Assembly: GCF_937616625.2 (NCBI RefSeq)
Contig: NC_065576.1
Span: 5,458,501-5,522,500 of the forward strand
Length of the DNA stretch: 64,000 nucleotides
Reading direction: 5' to 3'
Origin: Mercurialis annua
Taxonomy: Eukaryota; Streptophyta; Magnoliopsida; Malpighiales; Euphorbiaceae
A model generated the notes under the pieces. That model did no database searches, was not told the DNA's origin, and saw nothing but the letters and a program-made list of their open reading frames with translations. Of the stretch, positions 1-12,600 are shown one piece after another (the first letter of the stretch is position 1; every line of letters begins with the position of its first letter). The position numbers and the translations under genes are program-made.

Positions 1-300
1 TAATTTAAAAACCTGTGCACGTTTCTCTTATACTTGCTTGTTTATGTCTAGCAATGTGCAAGATTTTTGCCAATTTCTTCTGGAACATGCATATGCTAAT
101 GCCACCACAATGTCATAAAATGTAAACTAGGAAGCCCTACTTTATGCACAGTGCTTCCCTATTAGTAGGGGTGTGCATTTGATTTAAATAGACAAATGTT
201 TTTTCAAAACCAAATTGAACAAAATTCTGATGAATTAAATTTAAAATATGTCAAACCAAACCAATTGTTTTGGCTTTGTTCGGTTTTTGCAAAATGAATC
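1..300 (+). other. 3' flank of a further upstream VDAC copy
   Basis: This stretch matches, with small gaps, the region just after the stop codon of the first complete VDAC gene (about 8630-8850). Shared blocks include the AGCAATGTGCAAGATTTTT block, CTAATGCCACC, ATGTCATAAAATGTAAA, TAGGAAG and the following GGTGTGCATT. No coding sequence is visible. The simplest reading is that the window opens in the 3' untranslated or flanking region of another tandem porin copy whose coding part lies to the left. The end of this block is also like the start of a common plant hAT MITE (GGTGTGCATT followed by AT-rich sequence). Confidence 0.6.
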
Positions 301-1934
301 TAGGGATTTTATTATGTGTCATCAAGTTCTGCAATTCTCCCTCTTTTGATTGCAGCAAAGCTTGCTAGTTAGATATTTGATACAGCTTGTCCAGTTAAAT
401 GCTTTGATATAATTGGAGTTAAATATTTTGATATAATTGCCCCCTGATGCTTTCAAATCTATTGATTTTAGGTGGTTACATGTTCTTGCGTGTTATCAAA
501 ATTATAAATAACAATTTTAATTCTTATGATTGTCATTTAAGCAAATATTCTGCAAATAAAAGAATAGTCATTCCAGTCCACATAATTAGATTTATTAAAA
601 TCTAGGGCTGATTATAAAATTATTGTTGATCTTTATGAAAATAGCAAGTTCAGCACATCTTTTATAACTTGGCTAGATGCATAATAAATGATAAACTTAT
701 AAATTTTGACAATTATAGCACGCTCTCATATTCCATTGAAATATTGAATCACCATAAATGCTATCGTTTAGCCTTTCATTTCAACTCATAGAAATATAGA
801 ATGCACGATGAAACTGAATATTCCAAGAAAACATGCTAATTGAAAAATATTTTTCATGATAAAAAAAGAAAAAAGAAAAAACAGTTTCCGTTTTCTATAA
901 CATTTTATCTACTTTAATAATTCAGCGCCGAAGCCTCACCACAAAAAGTATGATCCAATGTTGAAAGACTAAAGAATCCTGTTTTATTTTTAAGTATTAG
1001 AACAGTAAATTCACAAGGATTTCCTTGTAGAAGTTATGTAGAAGTTAAGAGTAATATGAAGATCAAGTATACATACAAAAATTCTATCTAGCAATCCAAA
1101 TAAAAATATCAACAATTTACCGGACAACGAGCAATAACATCACTACACAGGAGAAGGAAAATTTGTAGCAGTAAGAAGCAAAGTCACATAACCGATGAGA
1201 AACAACACCTTCAACATTAAGAGGGACAACGAGAAGAACAATAATGAGAATTCGGTTGTATAAACATTGAATATAATTTTTGAGCTACAACATATGCGAG
1301 GGACATTTATGAATCTTGATATAGATATCATGTTTGCAAAATAACTTATAGATTTTAATGTGTTTTATAATTTTAATACGGATTTTTTAGCGAGTTATAT
1401 AATTTCAATGCGAACTTTTAACTTTGCGATTTAAAACACAAAGTGTCAATTCTTTTAATACGAAATATTGAACAATTTCTCTCTGGAATAGATACCTCTT
1501 CATTCATTTAAGAATGACTTTTAGAGTTTTACGTACTCTTTTTTTAACACATTTAAAAATCGCTTAATGGTCCAATAATTTTTTTTGACTTTTTTAAAAA
1601 TCTATCCAAATTTTTAAAAAATTATAAATCTTTCTCAATTTGCTCATTTCATAAAAAATATATCAAATTTTTCAAAATCGTTGTAATTTTTTTTAAAAAT
1701 TGATTTATCCGAACCATGTGACATCCAAATCGGCAACATTTCTTCTTTTTAATTATTTTCTTAAAAATTACTCATCCAATTTTCATGTAAGCACAAATGA
1801 ATCAATTTTAAAAAATTGAATAGATTTCCAATGAAAATGTCAAATTAGAATAAATTGACAACATTTGAAAAATTTGGCTAGATATTCCAAAATAAAAAGG
1901 TTTGCCTTTTTGATACCATTAGTTCTTTAAAAAA
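301..1934. other. Intergenic spacer of the VDAC array
   Basis: No gene is seen. Parts match the shorter spacer between the two complete VDAC genes. The AGAGGGACAACGAGAAGAAC block near 1220 recurs near 8900, and the GAGCTAC...ATATG.GAGGGACAT block near 1282 recurs near 9060. This shows that the duplicated unit included intergenic DNA. The rest is AT-rich and unrecognised. Confidence 0.5.
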
Positions 1935-2647
1935 CTAGTTTCGCATTACGTGCTATGCACGTGGCTCATAACGTAACTCGTCAATGAACATATTAATAAA
2001 TTTATTATAATTATATCAATTTTTTATTTATAATTAATTTTAAATTAGTTAAGAATTTTTGTAAAAGTAAATATAATATATTCGGTTATTAATTTTTTTT
2101 CATACTGAATTTATTCTTCTTTTGGTTTTATAATAACCATAATTTAATAATTAACTTAATTTTATTAATAATATCTTTAAAAATAATAAGATAGAAATTT
2201 AAATAATATTATATTGATCAAATACAGTATTTTAATTTTATAGTTCAATCAAATTAAAAGATAGGTATTCCTACTAATTTGGAGACAATTTAGTTATTTT
2301 TTACATATTAAAAACTAAATTGGAGATAATTTAGCTACATATTCTAATTAAGACTTTAATTACAACAGTGATTAATTAAATAACTAATTAGTTAATTACT
2401 ATAAAATCTTTATTTAGTAGTGAACTCAAAAGGAAAGATAGGTATTCCTACTAATTTGGATACAATTTAGTTATTTTTTACATATTAAAAACTAAATTGG
2501 AGATAATTTAACTACCTATTCTAATTAGGACTTTAATTACAATAGTGATTAATTATATAACTAATTAGTTAATGACTATAAAAGAACTGAAAAGGATTAT
2601 TCAGTAATTTTGCCTGTCCCTCCCCATCCGTGCTTTTATATATAGTA
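1935..2647 (-). mobile_element. Non-autonomous Helitron A
   Basis: Read on the minus strand, the left edge is a Helitron 3' terminus. It has a short palindromic hairpin (CACGTGCATAGCACGT), a few bases, then CTAG followed by T, which fits the CTRR end and A/T target rule. The other end runs into the terminus of a second similar element. A TATATATAAAAGC-type 5' end precedes a G-rich tract (GGATGGGGAGGGACAGG), resembling the 5' ends near 3927 and 55388. There is an internal near-repeat (TAGGTATTCCTACTAATTTGG at 2262 and 2441). No Rep/helicase coding sequence is present, so it would move only in trans. The exact 5' end is uncertain. Confidence 0.55.
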
Positions 2648-3927
2648 CTAGCGTTTCGCCACGTGCTACGCACGTGAGCGACATTCACATGACCCGTTAT
2701 ATGCATTATATATTATTTCAATAATTAAATAAAATATTTTATTATAATTTAGTTTTTAATAATTTTTTTGGATAATTTTATGACCCGTAAGTGATATTTA
2801 TATGATATTTACAAATTATATTTTTATTTAATTTAAAATTATAGCACGTGAGTTATAGTTCTACGATCCGTAAGTGATATTTGTATATATATATGTGTGT
2901 GTGTGTGCGTGTGTTTGTGTATTATTAATTAAATATAATATTTTAATTTAGTAATTTTTATAAATTATTTTTATATATTATATTTTTATTTTCACATGTA
3001 AAATTACTTTTTTTATTAAATTCTTTTAGTTTACGAAAATATAGTTTGACATCTCTTTTATTTCATGTGAGACTCGTGTGTTATGGGAGTCGGTACAATT
3101 CACAATCATGCAAAGTCCACTCTTATGGCTTTGGCTGGGTAAATAAGAGCTGACACTTTTTTGATAGGTAATTTTCACCATTTATTTTTTAAATAAATAA
3201 TAACTATATGTATTTATCTCAAATTATTTGTTTACGAATTTTGGTTTGAAAGAAATTTGTGTTGGAATTTGCTCCAAACTCCATGATTGTATTAAATTCT
3301 TTTAATTTGAATTATCTTTGCACTTAAACTCATGTTAACTTGGTATTTGGTATTTTGAATTTGCTAATCTTAATATTACGGTAGATAGTGTTTTAAGTTT
3401 AACCAAATGCTACTCCTTTTATATTATATTATTTGATTTAAATTAAACTCCTACTAATTTTATATTTAGATATATATTTTACCCTTAAATATTTACATAA
3501 AAGAGATTAAAATTACCTAGAAAACTGCCAATTATAGCCGATCACGAACCTGCTATAGCAGGTGATTATAGCTAAGGGTATTGATGGGCAAGTGCTACTG
3601 TAGAATGAGCCCCAATTTTGACACAATTATGTACGTTATTCTAAGGTTGGCATGCATTTGAGTTAAATTTATAATTAACATTATAATTAGAATTATACTT
3701 ATAATTAGCTTCTTAATTTTTTTTATTAGAATAGCACCTGTACTAAACTTCTTATGTTTACATTTATTAAAATAGCACTTGTACTAAACTTCTTAATTAT
3801 TTAAATTTTATTTAAATTAGATTTGTATTTAACTTCGTAAATATATTAATTATTAAAGACTAATATAGTAATTTTACATGTCCCCCCTCCTTTCCACATA
3901 TAAGATAGTTATAGATAGATAGATAGA
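2648..3927 (-). mobile_element. Non-autonomous Helitron B
   Basis: On the minus strand the element starts with TCTATCTATCTATAACTATC at the right edge. It ends at the left edge with hairpin CACGTGCGTAGCACGTG, then GCGAAACG and CTAG followed by T. These are the expected 5' TC and 3' CTRR ends with an A/T insertion site. The GATA run at the 5' end makes that boundary uncertain by 4-8 bases. It contains a GT-rich microsatellite and no recognisable Rep/helicase gene. It abuts Helitron A in the same orientation. The shorter spacer downstream (8519-9683) lacks both, so they probably entered after the porin duplication. Confidence 0.6.
2884..2920. repeat. TA/GT dinucleotide microsatellite
   Basis: A short run of TA followed by GT repeats with two interruptions, inside Helitron B. 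Confidence 0.8.
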
Positions 3928-4859
3928 TTTTAATAAATTATTTGTTGTTCTAAATGCATATGTAGTTCAAGACCAACATAAATTTAAAAAAAATTATTTT
4001 ATTTAGATGAAACTAAAAAATGTTACACTTATCTTATTAAATAATAACTTCTTTCTTAATACATCTTATATAAATTAAATATAGGCCTGACCATTTTTAA
4101 ATTCAGATTTTTATATTTTTTTATCAATTACGACTAAACTTTTTATATTTTAAAATTACGCTCAATCTAATGCTTTTTTTTGCAATTATGATCAAAAATT
4201 TTAATTTTTATTTTTTAAAATTCAAACTTTTAAATTTTTTATCAATTGCAATCAAACGTGTATATCAACTCTTTTTAAAAATTAGACAATTTTTTAAAAT
4301 TTGACCATAATTGATAAAAGATGCAAAGGTTTGGAAAAAGAAAATGAAACTCAAAATTTTAGTTATAATTGCAAACAAAACTTTCAAATTGAACATAACT
4401 GTAAAAATTAAAATTTGATCGTACTTGATAAACAAATGCGAAATTTTGAATTTATATATATGAGAAATAATGTTCAATAATTAAGAAGGGGTATTTTTTT
4501 AAAATCATGACAGGGTGTAGTCTAAATTAATCCTTAACATGATAAAAAAATTTCTGAAAAGATATTATGAAGTTTACCAAATATTGCTCCACTTTGATAA
4601 GATTAGGGTTATTTTTAAAACTAAAAAAAAAACAATAGGGTCATTTTTGTACCTTCTCCCTTTATTTTAGTTTGATTGAACTTAAAGCGGCAATAGCGAG
4701 GGATAAAATTGGAAAAGTAGTTTTTTAGAGCGATCATATACAGTACATAAAAATACGTGACGTACAAGAAGAAAAAATACAAACACACAGTCCTTCCATT
4801 CTGACATTTAATTTCTGTTTTCACCATCTGCTCTGCTGCTTCTCTCTCACGCTACGATC
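3928..4859. other. AT-rich spacer and promoter of VDAC copy 1
   Basis: No gene is seen. The last 200 bases match the region upstream of the second VDAC gene: shared AAAGCGGCAA, TTTTTAGAG.GAT.ATATA, CAAACAC.CA and the ATTTCTGTTTTCACCATCTG block just before the start codon. This is the duplicated promoter and 5' leader. The part from about 4090 to 4660 is AT-rich with poly-A/T runs and is not matched in the other spacer. Confidence 0.5.
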
Positions 4860-7800
4860 ATGAGCAAGGCACCGGAACTTTTCTCCGATATCGGCAAGAA
4901 AGCCAGAGGTAATCAAAATTTATCCGTCTATTGCTTTGACTGTAAGCATGCACCGTGGATTTTATGATGAATTACATGCATCTCTTATACGATTTGACCT
5001 GTTTAAGCTCGTGAATGCAGATCTATTGACAAAGGATTTTCACTCCGCTCAGAAATTCAGCTTCTTCAGTTACAGCGACACCGGTCTGGTACGCTTAAGC
5101 TATTTTTTGTTTTATTTTTATTGCAATCTGTAATAATGAGGCATCCGATTTGATTGTTCTTGATTTTATTAGGTTGTCGAACTTGCAGTTATATTATTTA
5201 CATTGTTAAATCTTGATGCGAAGAGGTTTTGGTGATTTTTTGTGTTTCAGTGTTGTCGTTTTGGCATTTATTTCGCGTTGTTGTTATTTGATTTCTTCGT
5301 TTAGTTGTTCCCTGATATATGTTCATTGATTGTTTTGTTGAATATAAAACATAAAAAAAATTATGCTATTAAGTATAAAAGAATGTTAAACTTTAAAAAT
5401 GTAAAAGTTTAGGTGTTCTCTGATATATGTTCATTGATTGTCTACTTTTTGATGTTTTATATTCTGTTCATTCTAAATAAAACTAGTGATATCTTGGTCC
5501 ATTTACACATTTGATTTGTGATAGATTAGTAGTTGTTTTGGGACTTTGAGTATTGCTTCTAAACTACAGGGTTTCAACTCGAGAGAACATAAATATTTTC
5601 CTTGAAATTAATGCATAGTAGTGAAGTCAAGAGTTGAAATTAGGAGACATTAAAAATAGTAATTGGGATGGAGCATCTATTGCCTATGCTATATTTTGTG
5701 CTATTTTTAGTCCAAAATATTAAATACTCCCTCCGTCCCATAAAGATAGAAAAAGCACCCATTTCACAAGAATTAAGAAAGTAGTTATTTATAGGTAACT
5801 TGTGATAATTTGTCTAAATTATCCTTTGTAATCAATTAGTTATGTACATTTTCCAAAGCCACTTTACTAATTATAGCACTTACAATTCATTTATTTATCT
5901 TTTCAAAATATGCATTTAATGTTTTATGATAAACATGTAGGGGTATTTTGATAATTTTTGACTTAACTAATTCCTCTTTTTCTATTTTTATGGGACAAAA
6001 AAAGGTGGTACTTTTTCTATCTTTACGGGACGGAGGGAGTATAACACAAATTCTAAATTTTAACTCCAAAGCATAATTGTTATATTAAATGACAAACTTC
6101 TAATCTTATGTAGATTTTTACTTTATATGCAAGAAACGTATAATATTTATTAATTATTTCAATTTTTAATATAATATTTACATTAATAATTACTAATTAA
6201 ATATTAGAATATACATTTTTAATAAATAATTTTAATAAAATAAAAATAAAATATTGAAAAATATTATAAAATTTAAATTAATTTTAATATTTTTATATAA
6301 TATGCTATTAATCAATTATTTGAATTATTAATTTTTACCAATAATTATTTATTTATTTTTATAAACTATCTATTATATCAATACTAATTTTATTATTTAT
6401 CATCTAATTTATATTTAATAATAAAAATAAGTACAGAATATCTTTATTATATAAAAGTTAGTAAATGCTAAATTTGGCAATGGAGCTGTACATTTTATTG
6501 TAAATGCTAAATTTAACATTGTTAGATTAGTTTAACATAGGAGTGAAAATGTTCTTAGAAGGTAATTTATTTTTTGACATGAAAGAATTGAATTCTTTTT
6601 ATGGGATTCTTTGTTGTTTATGAACACTTAGTGTTGGCTAAAAGACACGTACTTCTTGGGCTAAAAGATATTAATCTAGAAGATAAAATTAAGTTTTATT
6701 TAGCTTGTTGATTGCAATATGCATGTCCAAGGGAAGAGATAAGTTAGTCTGAAGCGATGGTGTTGTAGTCTTGTAGATGTTGGAGTCCATTGACGAGTGT
6801 CCGGACAAAGCTAAATCTTGGGAGGTGGCTTCTGTTAAGCAGTGATGGTGGTGATTGTTAAAGAAGTTGATAAATGGCAAGTTATATTTATGAGTCTATT
6901 GTTACAATATATATAGCAGAAGCAGTACACGTTTTGTATGTAAGATACGGCAACAGAATGCTACAAAGTAGGGATACAGGTTTAGCCTATAGCAACAACC
7001 TTTGACTAAATTTGAAACTCAAATATAACTCCTTATCAATTGTATGGTTTTATATTACGATTAACATTTTGACTAAGCTTTTGGGTTAGGGCTGTGATGC
7101 CTCGAGTCATCCTGGCAAAAAAATGTACCCCAGCATTGGTTTTGAAAGTGATTTTGAGGATGCAATGGATGTAATGTAGAAATGCTACAAGAAAGATTAC
7201 ACGTTGACAAATGTTGCCTTCAAATGCTTATTTAAATGTAGTTCTTTCATGTACTTAAGATGACAATTAGGGATACAAATTCATTTCTTATATTTTCTCT
7301 CTGCATAATGTTTATTTCTTGAGACTACTCCAGTTGATCTTTTTTTCTTTATCTTAATAGCTCATTTGTTAGGGATTTATTGGTCTCAGCTAATTCCTTG
7401 CTTGTGCTTTCTGGTCCCTTTTCGCACCAAAATTTCTTTAAGTGTTTCTTTCATTTTCTTTAAGTGTTCATCCAAGCTGTTACTTCAGTTAGATACAGTT
7501 GGCAAGAAACCTTGTTATCTCCTTTTCAGGGTTTTACATCATATGGTATATGCAAGTACAAGAACACTCTAGTCAGTTCCATAATTGATTCAGAATCCAA
7601 CGTAAGCTTCCTTTTTCTTTACTCTAAAACAGTCAATTTTGAATTTTAATTTTCAGCTAACATTGTTACTATGGATTTGCAGGTCTCGACAACCCTCACA
7701 TTTGATGAGATCTTTCCATCCACTAAGGCTATTGCTTCGGCCAAATTTCCCGACCATTATTCCGGCAAGGTACATCACCTTATTCAAGAATCCCTTGTGA

Positions 7801-8518
7801 AACACGTAATAGATTATGAAGACAAGACTCAAATAAGTATTGATTGCCAATTTTGCCTCTTTATGATGATAAATTTGAATGTTTTCACTCTCTTTTGCAG
7901 TTGGAGGTTCAATATTTTCATGACCATGCAACCTTCACCACAGCCCTTGCTTTGGACAAGTCTCCTGCAATCGAATTTTCCTCCACTGTTGGCACCTCAG
8001 CATTTGCTTTTGGTGCAGAAGCAGGATATGATACAACTTCTGGTAAACTTACAAAGTACGCTGCTGGCTTTACTATGACGAAGGCAGATACCACTTGCTC
8101 AGTAATTTTGTAAGTTTTACATTCATTAACATTGTACGTAATTTGCTACTTCCTCTGAATGCAAGACGTGGAAATTATATTTGCTGCGGTATTTACTTGC
8201 TCTATCCTTCTCAGAGGTGACAAAGCAGACATTATGAAGGTAGCATGGTCGAAATACCTTGATCAGTCAAAGAGGAGTGCTTTTGCGGTGGAGGTTTCCA
8301 GAAGATTTTCGACAAATGAGAGCGGATATGCATTGGGAGGGTCGTATGCTATTGATCCGCTGACAACCGTGAAAGCAACAATCAACAACTATGGGAAACT
8401 CGGGGCAGTTCTGCAGCATGAAATGATTCCAAAGTGTTTGCTTTCAATCTCTGGTGAGTTTGACACTGCAGGCTCTGACCGTCCAAGAATTGGTTGTGCC
8501 ATTGCTATTAAGCGCTGA
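4860..8518 (+). CDS. VDAC: Mitochondrial outer-membrane porin (VDAC), copy 1, with internal exon deletion
   Basis: Voltage-dependent anion channel, a beta-barrel that passes metabolites and ions across the mitochondrial outer membrane. Proposed exons: 4860-4908, 5021-5088, 7530-7601, 7683-7769, 7901-8109, 8215-8518. All have GT-AG borders and the frame joins throughout to give 262 residues. The start is MSKAPELF; the C-terminal half carries the plant VDAC signature region (LEVQYFHDHATF, GAEAGYDTTSGKLTKY, DPLTTVKA, LQHEMIPK) and ends ...AIAIKR. Similarity is closest to the Arabidopsis VDAC2 type as I recall it. Exon 3 is 72 bases against 111 in copy 2: 13 codons are missing in frame after the FTS tripeptide, covering about one early beta strand and its turn. 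Intron 2 is long and holds a MITE. The gene may be expressed as a shortened porin or be a decaying copy; the open frame alone cannot decide. Confidence 0.8.
5727..6039. mobile_element. Stowaway MITE in VDAC copy 1 intron 2
   Basis: The 313-bp element has terminal inverted repeats of about 29 bp with one mismatch, beginning CTCCCTCCGTCCC, the classic Stowaway (Tc1/mariner) end. It is flanked on both sides by the TA target duplication. It sits inside a larger stretch, about 5667-6560, absent from the same intron of copy 2, so it may be nested in an older insertion. There is no coding capacity. Confidence 0.92.
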
Positions 8519-9683
8519 TGCTCGTCTTCCACCCACTGACATATTACTGGAATTTTAACTAAATCTAATTTTTTTTTTTTGCTGGATGACACTTAAAAGA
8601 TGGTAGCGATAAGTTGTTCTGCGGAACCATGCTAGCAATGTGCAAGATTTTTTGCCTATTTTGTCCATAACATACATTTTCTAATGCCACCCTATGTCAT
8701 AAAATGTAAATTAGGAAGTCCTCGCTTGATGCACAGAGTGCTTTCCTATTAGGGGAGGGTGTGCATTCGGTTCAAACAATTTTTTTCTTTTTTTTTTCAA
8801 AACCAAATTGAATCAAAATTGTAAGGAATTAAAATAGTTCAAATCAAAGCGAAGTAGGAGGCACAATGAGCAACGATGAGAAACAATACTTTCGGCAGTA
8901 AGAGGGACAACGAGAAGAACAATAGCACAACAACTGTTTGCACTTTGCAACACCTATATATTTTTCTTTTGAAAACATTTCTTATGATTTTCTTTTTTCT
9001 TTTCAAATTTCATTATTGAAATGTTAAAAAGGTGTATAGTTTATAGACATTTTAATTTTGAGCTACCAATATGTGAGGGACATATGTGAATTTTTGATGT
9101 AAATAAATTAATAGTTTCAGCGAGTTTTATGAATTTAATATGGATTTTTGACTTTAGCAACTTTAAAACACGAACCTTTTTTTTTGTAATCTAAAATATC
9201 GGATAATTTTTCAAAAAAAAAGGTCATGTGAATCAGTGGCACGGTAATGAATAATCTAGCATCCGCATTAGCTTTTTTTGATTAAAGAATGGTTCAATAT
9301 TTTAAAAGAAAAAAATAATAGTTGGTATTTATAATGTAAAACTCACGATTCTATATCTACAATACAGATATATTAAATTATTTTGCAAATAATTTTAAAT
9401 ATTTTTATAAATAATTGTTATAAAAAAGCGAAAAATATATCAATTTAGGGGATGCAATACTTTTTAATTTATCTTAATATTATATCAATTTAGTTTGAAG
9501 CGGCAAAAATTGGAAAAATAATTTTTAGAGTGATGATATAAATTAAAATAGGTGACTCATTTCCTGTAAAAAAAAACATACAAACACGCACTCCTCCCAT
9601 TTTGACATTTTATTTCTGTTTTCAACATCTGCAGCTTTTATTTCTGTTTTCACCATCTGCAGCTTCTCTCTCACGCTTCAATC
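8519..9683. other. Spacer between the two complete VDAC genes
   Basis: Holds the 3' flank of copy 1, matching the first 300 bases of the window, and the promoter and 5' leader of copy 2, matching that of copy 1. The middle part matches the spacer at about 1130-1460. No gene is seen. Confidence 0.6.
9608..9663 (+). repeat. 28-bp tandem duplication in the 5' leader of VDAC copy 2
   Basis: Two head-to-tail 28-base units (9608-9635 and 9636-9663) differ at one base (CAACATC against CACCATC). The block lies just before the start codon at 9684. Copy 1 has a single unit at the matching place, so the duplication arose after the genes separated. Confidence 0.9.
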
Positions 9684-12600
9684 ATGAGCAAGGGACCCGA
9701 ACTTTTCTTCAATATCGGCAAGACCGCCAGAGGTAATCAAATTTTATTTTCCGATTGCTTTCGTTTATAAGCACCGGGAAATTTATGATTAATTACATGC
9801 ATCTAATTTGCGATTTGATTAAATTTGTGATTCCGTGCGCAAATGCAGATCTATTGACTAAGGATTTTAACACCGATCAGAAATTTAGCATCTCCACTTT
9901 CAGCGACTCCGGTTTGGTAAGCTTAAGCTAATTTTTTGTTTTAATTTTGTAACGATTTAGCGGTAATATTGTATTTGTGAGGCATTAGATTTGATAATTT
10001 TGAATTTCATTAGGTTGTCTACTAGCAGTTTGTTATTACATTGTCAAATCTTGATGCGAAGAGGTTTTGGTGATTTTTTGCGGTTTTGAGTTGTCGTTTT
10101 GGCATTTGTGTGTTGTTGCTGTTTGATCGTGTGATTGCTATTTGATTTTTCCGTGTTTTTTGATATATGTCAATTGTTTGTTTGGATCAGTTGTTGATGA
10201 CTATTTTTTAGGTTTTGTTGATTTGGATTGCTGAATTTAAAACATAAATATTTTATACTATAAAGTATAAAGTTAAAAAGTTTGACGTTTGGATAACATG
10301 ATAAAAGCAATTGAAAGAGAGTTAAGTTTGGGTGTGTGATTCTGTTTATTGTGTGTTTATATTTATTTTGTTATATGAAGTTCTAAACCGATGCACGTGT
10401 GAGTTGTGACTCATCAACTATACTATATGTTTTTTTGCATTACTTAGATGCCTATTTTGGAAAAAGTAAACAAAATAGAGAATAATTCTTGTGTTTTTGT
10501 ACTGAAAATCCTGCTATTCCAATCTTTTATGTGGCTTTCAATGTTGTCCTTAGGTTACATTGATGTTCAGTTTTTCTCTACTTTTGATGTTTTATTTTGT
10601 GTTCATTGTAAATAAAACTAGTGATATGATATATATTGGTCCATCTATAAATTTGATTTGTGATGGATTAGTTGTTTGAAAGTTGGGATTTTGAGCAATA
10701 AGTAGTGCTTTTAGATTACAGGGCTTTAACTCGAGAGAACATTAATAGTTTACTTGAAATGCATTGTGGTGAAGTCAAAAGTTGAAATTAGGAGATATCG
10801 GAAGTAGTTATTAGGTTTGAAGGTAATTTATTTCTTGATACGAAAGAACTGAATTCCTTTAAGGGATTATTTGTTGTTAATGAACTTCTAGTGTTGGCGG
10901 AAAGACACATACTTCTAGGGCTAAAACTTAATGTGGAAGACAAACTTAAGTTGTTTGGCCTAGCTTGTTGATTGCAATTTGCATGTCCAAGGGAAGAGAT
11001 AAGTTAGTCTGAAGAGATGGTGTTATAGATCTTGGAGTCCGTTGACAAGTGGCTGGACAAAGCTAAAACTTGGGAGAGACCTTCTGTTAAGAAATGATGC
11101 TACTATGGTAGTGATGGTGAGGTTTGTATGATGATTAACATTTTGGCTAAGCTTTTGTATAACGGCGAAGTATGTTTTCCAGCATTGCTTTTGAAAGAGA
11201 TTTTGAGAATGCAATGTGTATATTGTAGAATCTACAAGAAATACTATAGGATGAGAGATGTTGCCTTCAGATGCTGTTTACTTTTTCTGAATGTAGTTCT
11301 TTCATGTATTTATGATGACACTTAGGGATACAAATTGGTTTCTTATATTTTCTCTGCATAAGTTTATCTCTTCAGACTATTTCAGTTGATCTTTTACTTA
11401 ATCTAATATCACACTTGATAGGGATTTATTTGTCTCAACAAATTCCTTGCTTGCTCTTTCTGGCCCCTTTGTCGCACCAAGATTATAAGGAAAAATGGAA
11501 ACTAATGTTGATTGAAGCTAGTTGATTGTTTATTCATTGTGATGATCATGCATATGGGCGTTGCAAAGATAGAAAATGGAAAACAGAAAAAAAAAATATT
11601 TGATGATAAAGAAGTGTTAGTAAGATATGTTTGCAATAGGATTGAAATTTTGGTGATTTGGAATATTAGATTTTGTAAGCTAATAGAATCTGTTTCTTTC
11701 ATTTTTTTTTTAAGTTCATCCAAGCTATTACTTCAGTTAAAAACAGTTTGCAATAAACCTTCTCATCTCTTTTCAGGCTCTTACATCATCTGCTCTCAAA
11801 AGAGGAGGTATCTCAATTGGAGATGTCGCCGGAGTATACAAGTACAAGAACACTCTATTCAGTTTCATAGTTGATTCAGAATCCAATGTAAGCTGCCTTT
11901 TTTTTTTATTCTAGAACAGTCAATTTCAAGTTTTCATTTTCATCCAACATTTTCACTTTGGATATGCAGATTGCAAGCACCGTCACATTTGATGAGATCT
12001 TTCCATCCACTAGGGCTATTGCTTCATTCAAATTACCTGACTATAATTCCGGCAAGGTACATCTAATTATAGAATTCCTGGTGAAAAGAATGAGGAAATA
12101 CGTGATAGATTATGGTATCCTTTCATTTGCCTGGACAATGAAGACATGACTAAAATAAGCGTTGATTGCTGAATTTTCCTCTTTCCGATGAGAAATCTGA
12201 ATTATTTTTGTTCCTTTTTGCAGTTGGAGGTTCAGTATTTCCACGACCATGCAACCTTCACCACAGCCCTTGCTTTGAACAAGTCTCCTGCAATTGATTT
12301 TTCTTCTACCTTTGGCACAAAGGCATTTGCGTTTGGTGCAGAGGCAGGATATGATACTACTTCTGGTAAACTTACAAAGTACACTGCTGGCTTTACTATG
12401 ACGAAGGCAGATTCGACTTACTCAATAATTTTGTAAGTTTACATTCATTAACATTATCTTTTCCGCAAGCTACTTCTTCCAAATCGAAGATGTGGAAATT
12501 ATATTTGTGTGGTACTTAGTTGCTCTATTCTTCTCAGGGGCGACAAGGCAGACACTATTAAGGCGGCATGTGCAAAATACCTTGATCAGTCTAAGAGGAG

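Noticed and set aside
7653..7931. Open frame of 92 codons on the minus strand over VDAC copy 1
   Set aside because: It is antisense to exons 4-5 of the porin gene and has no family resemblance.
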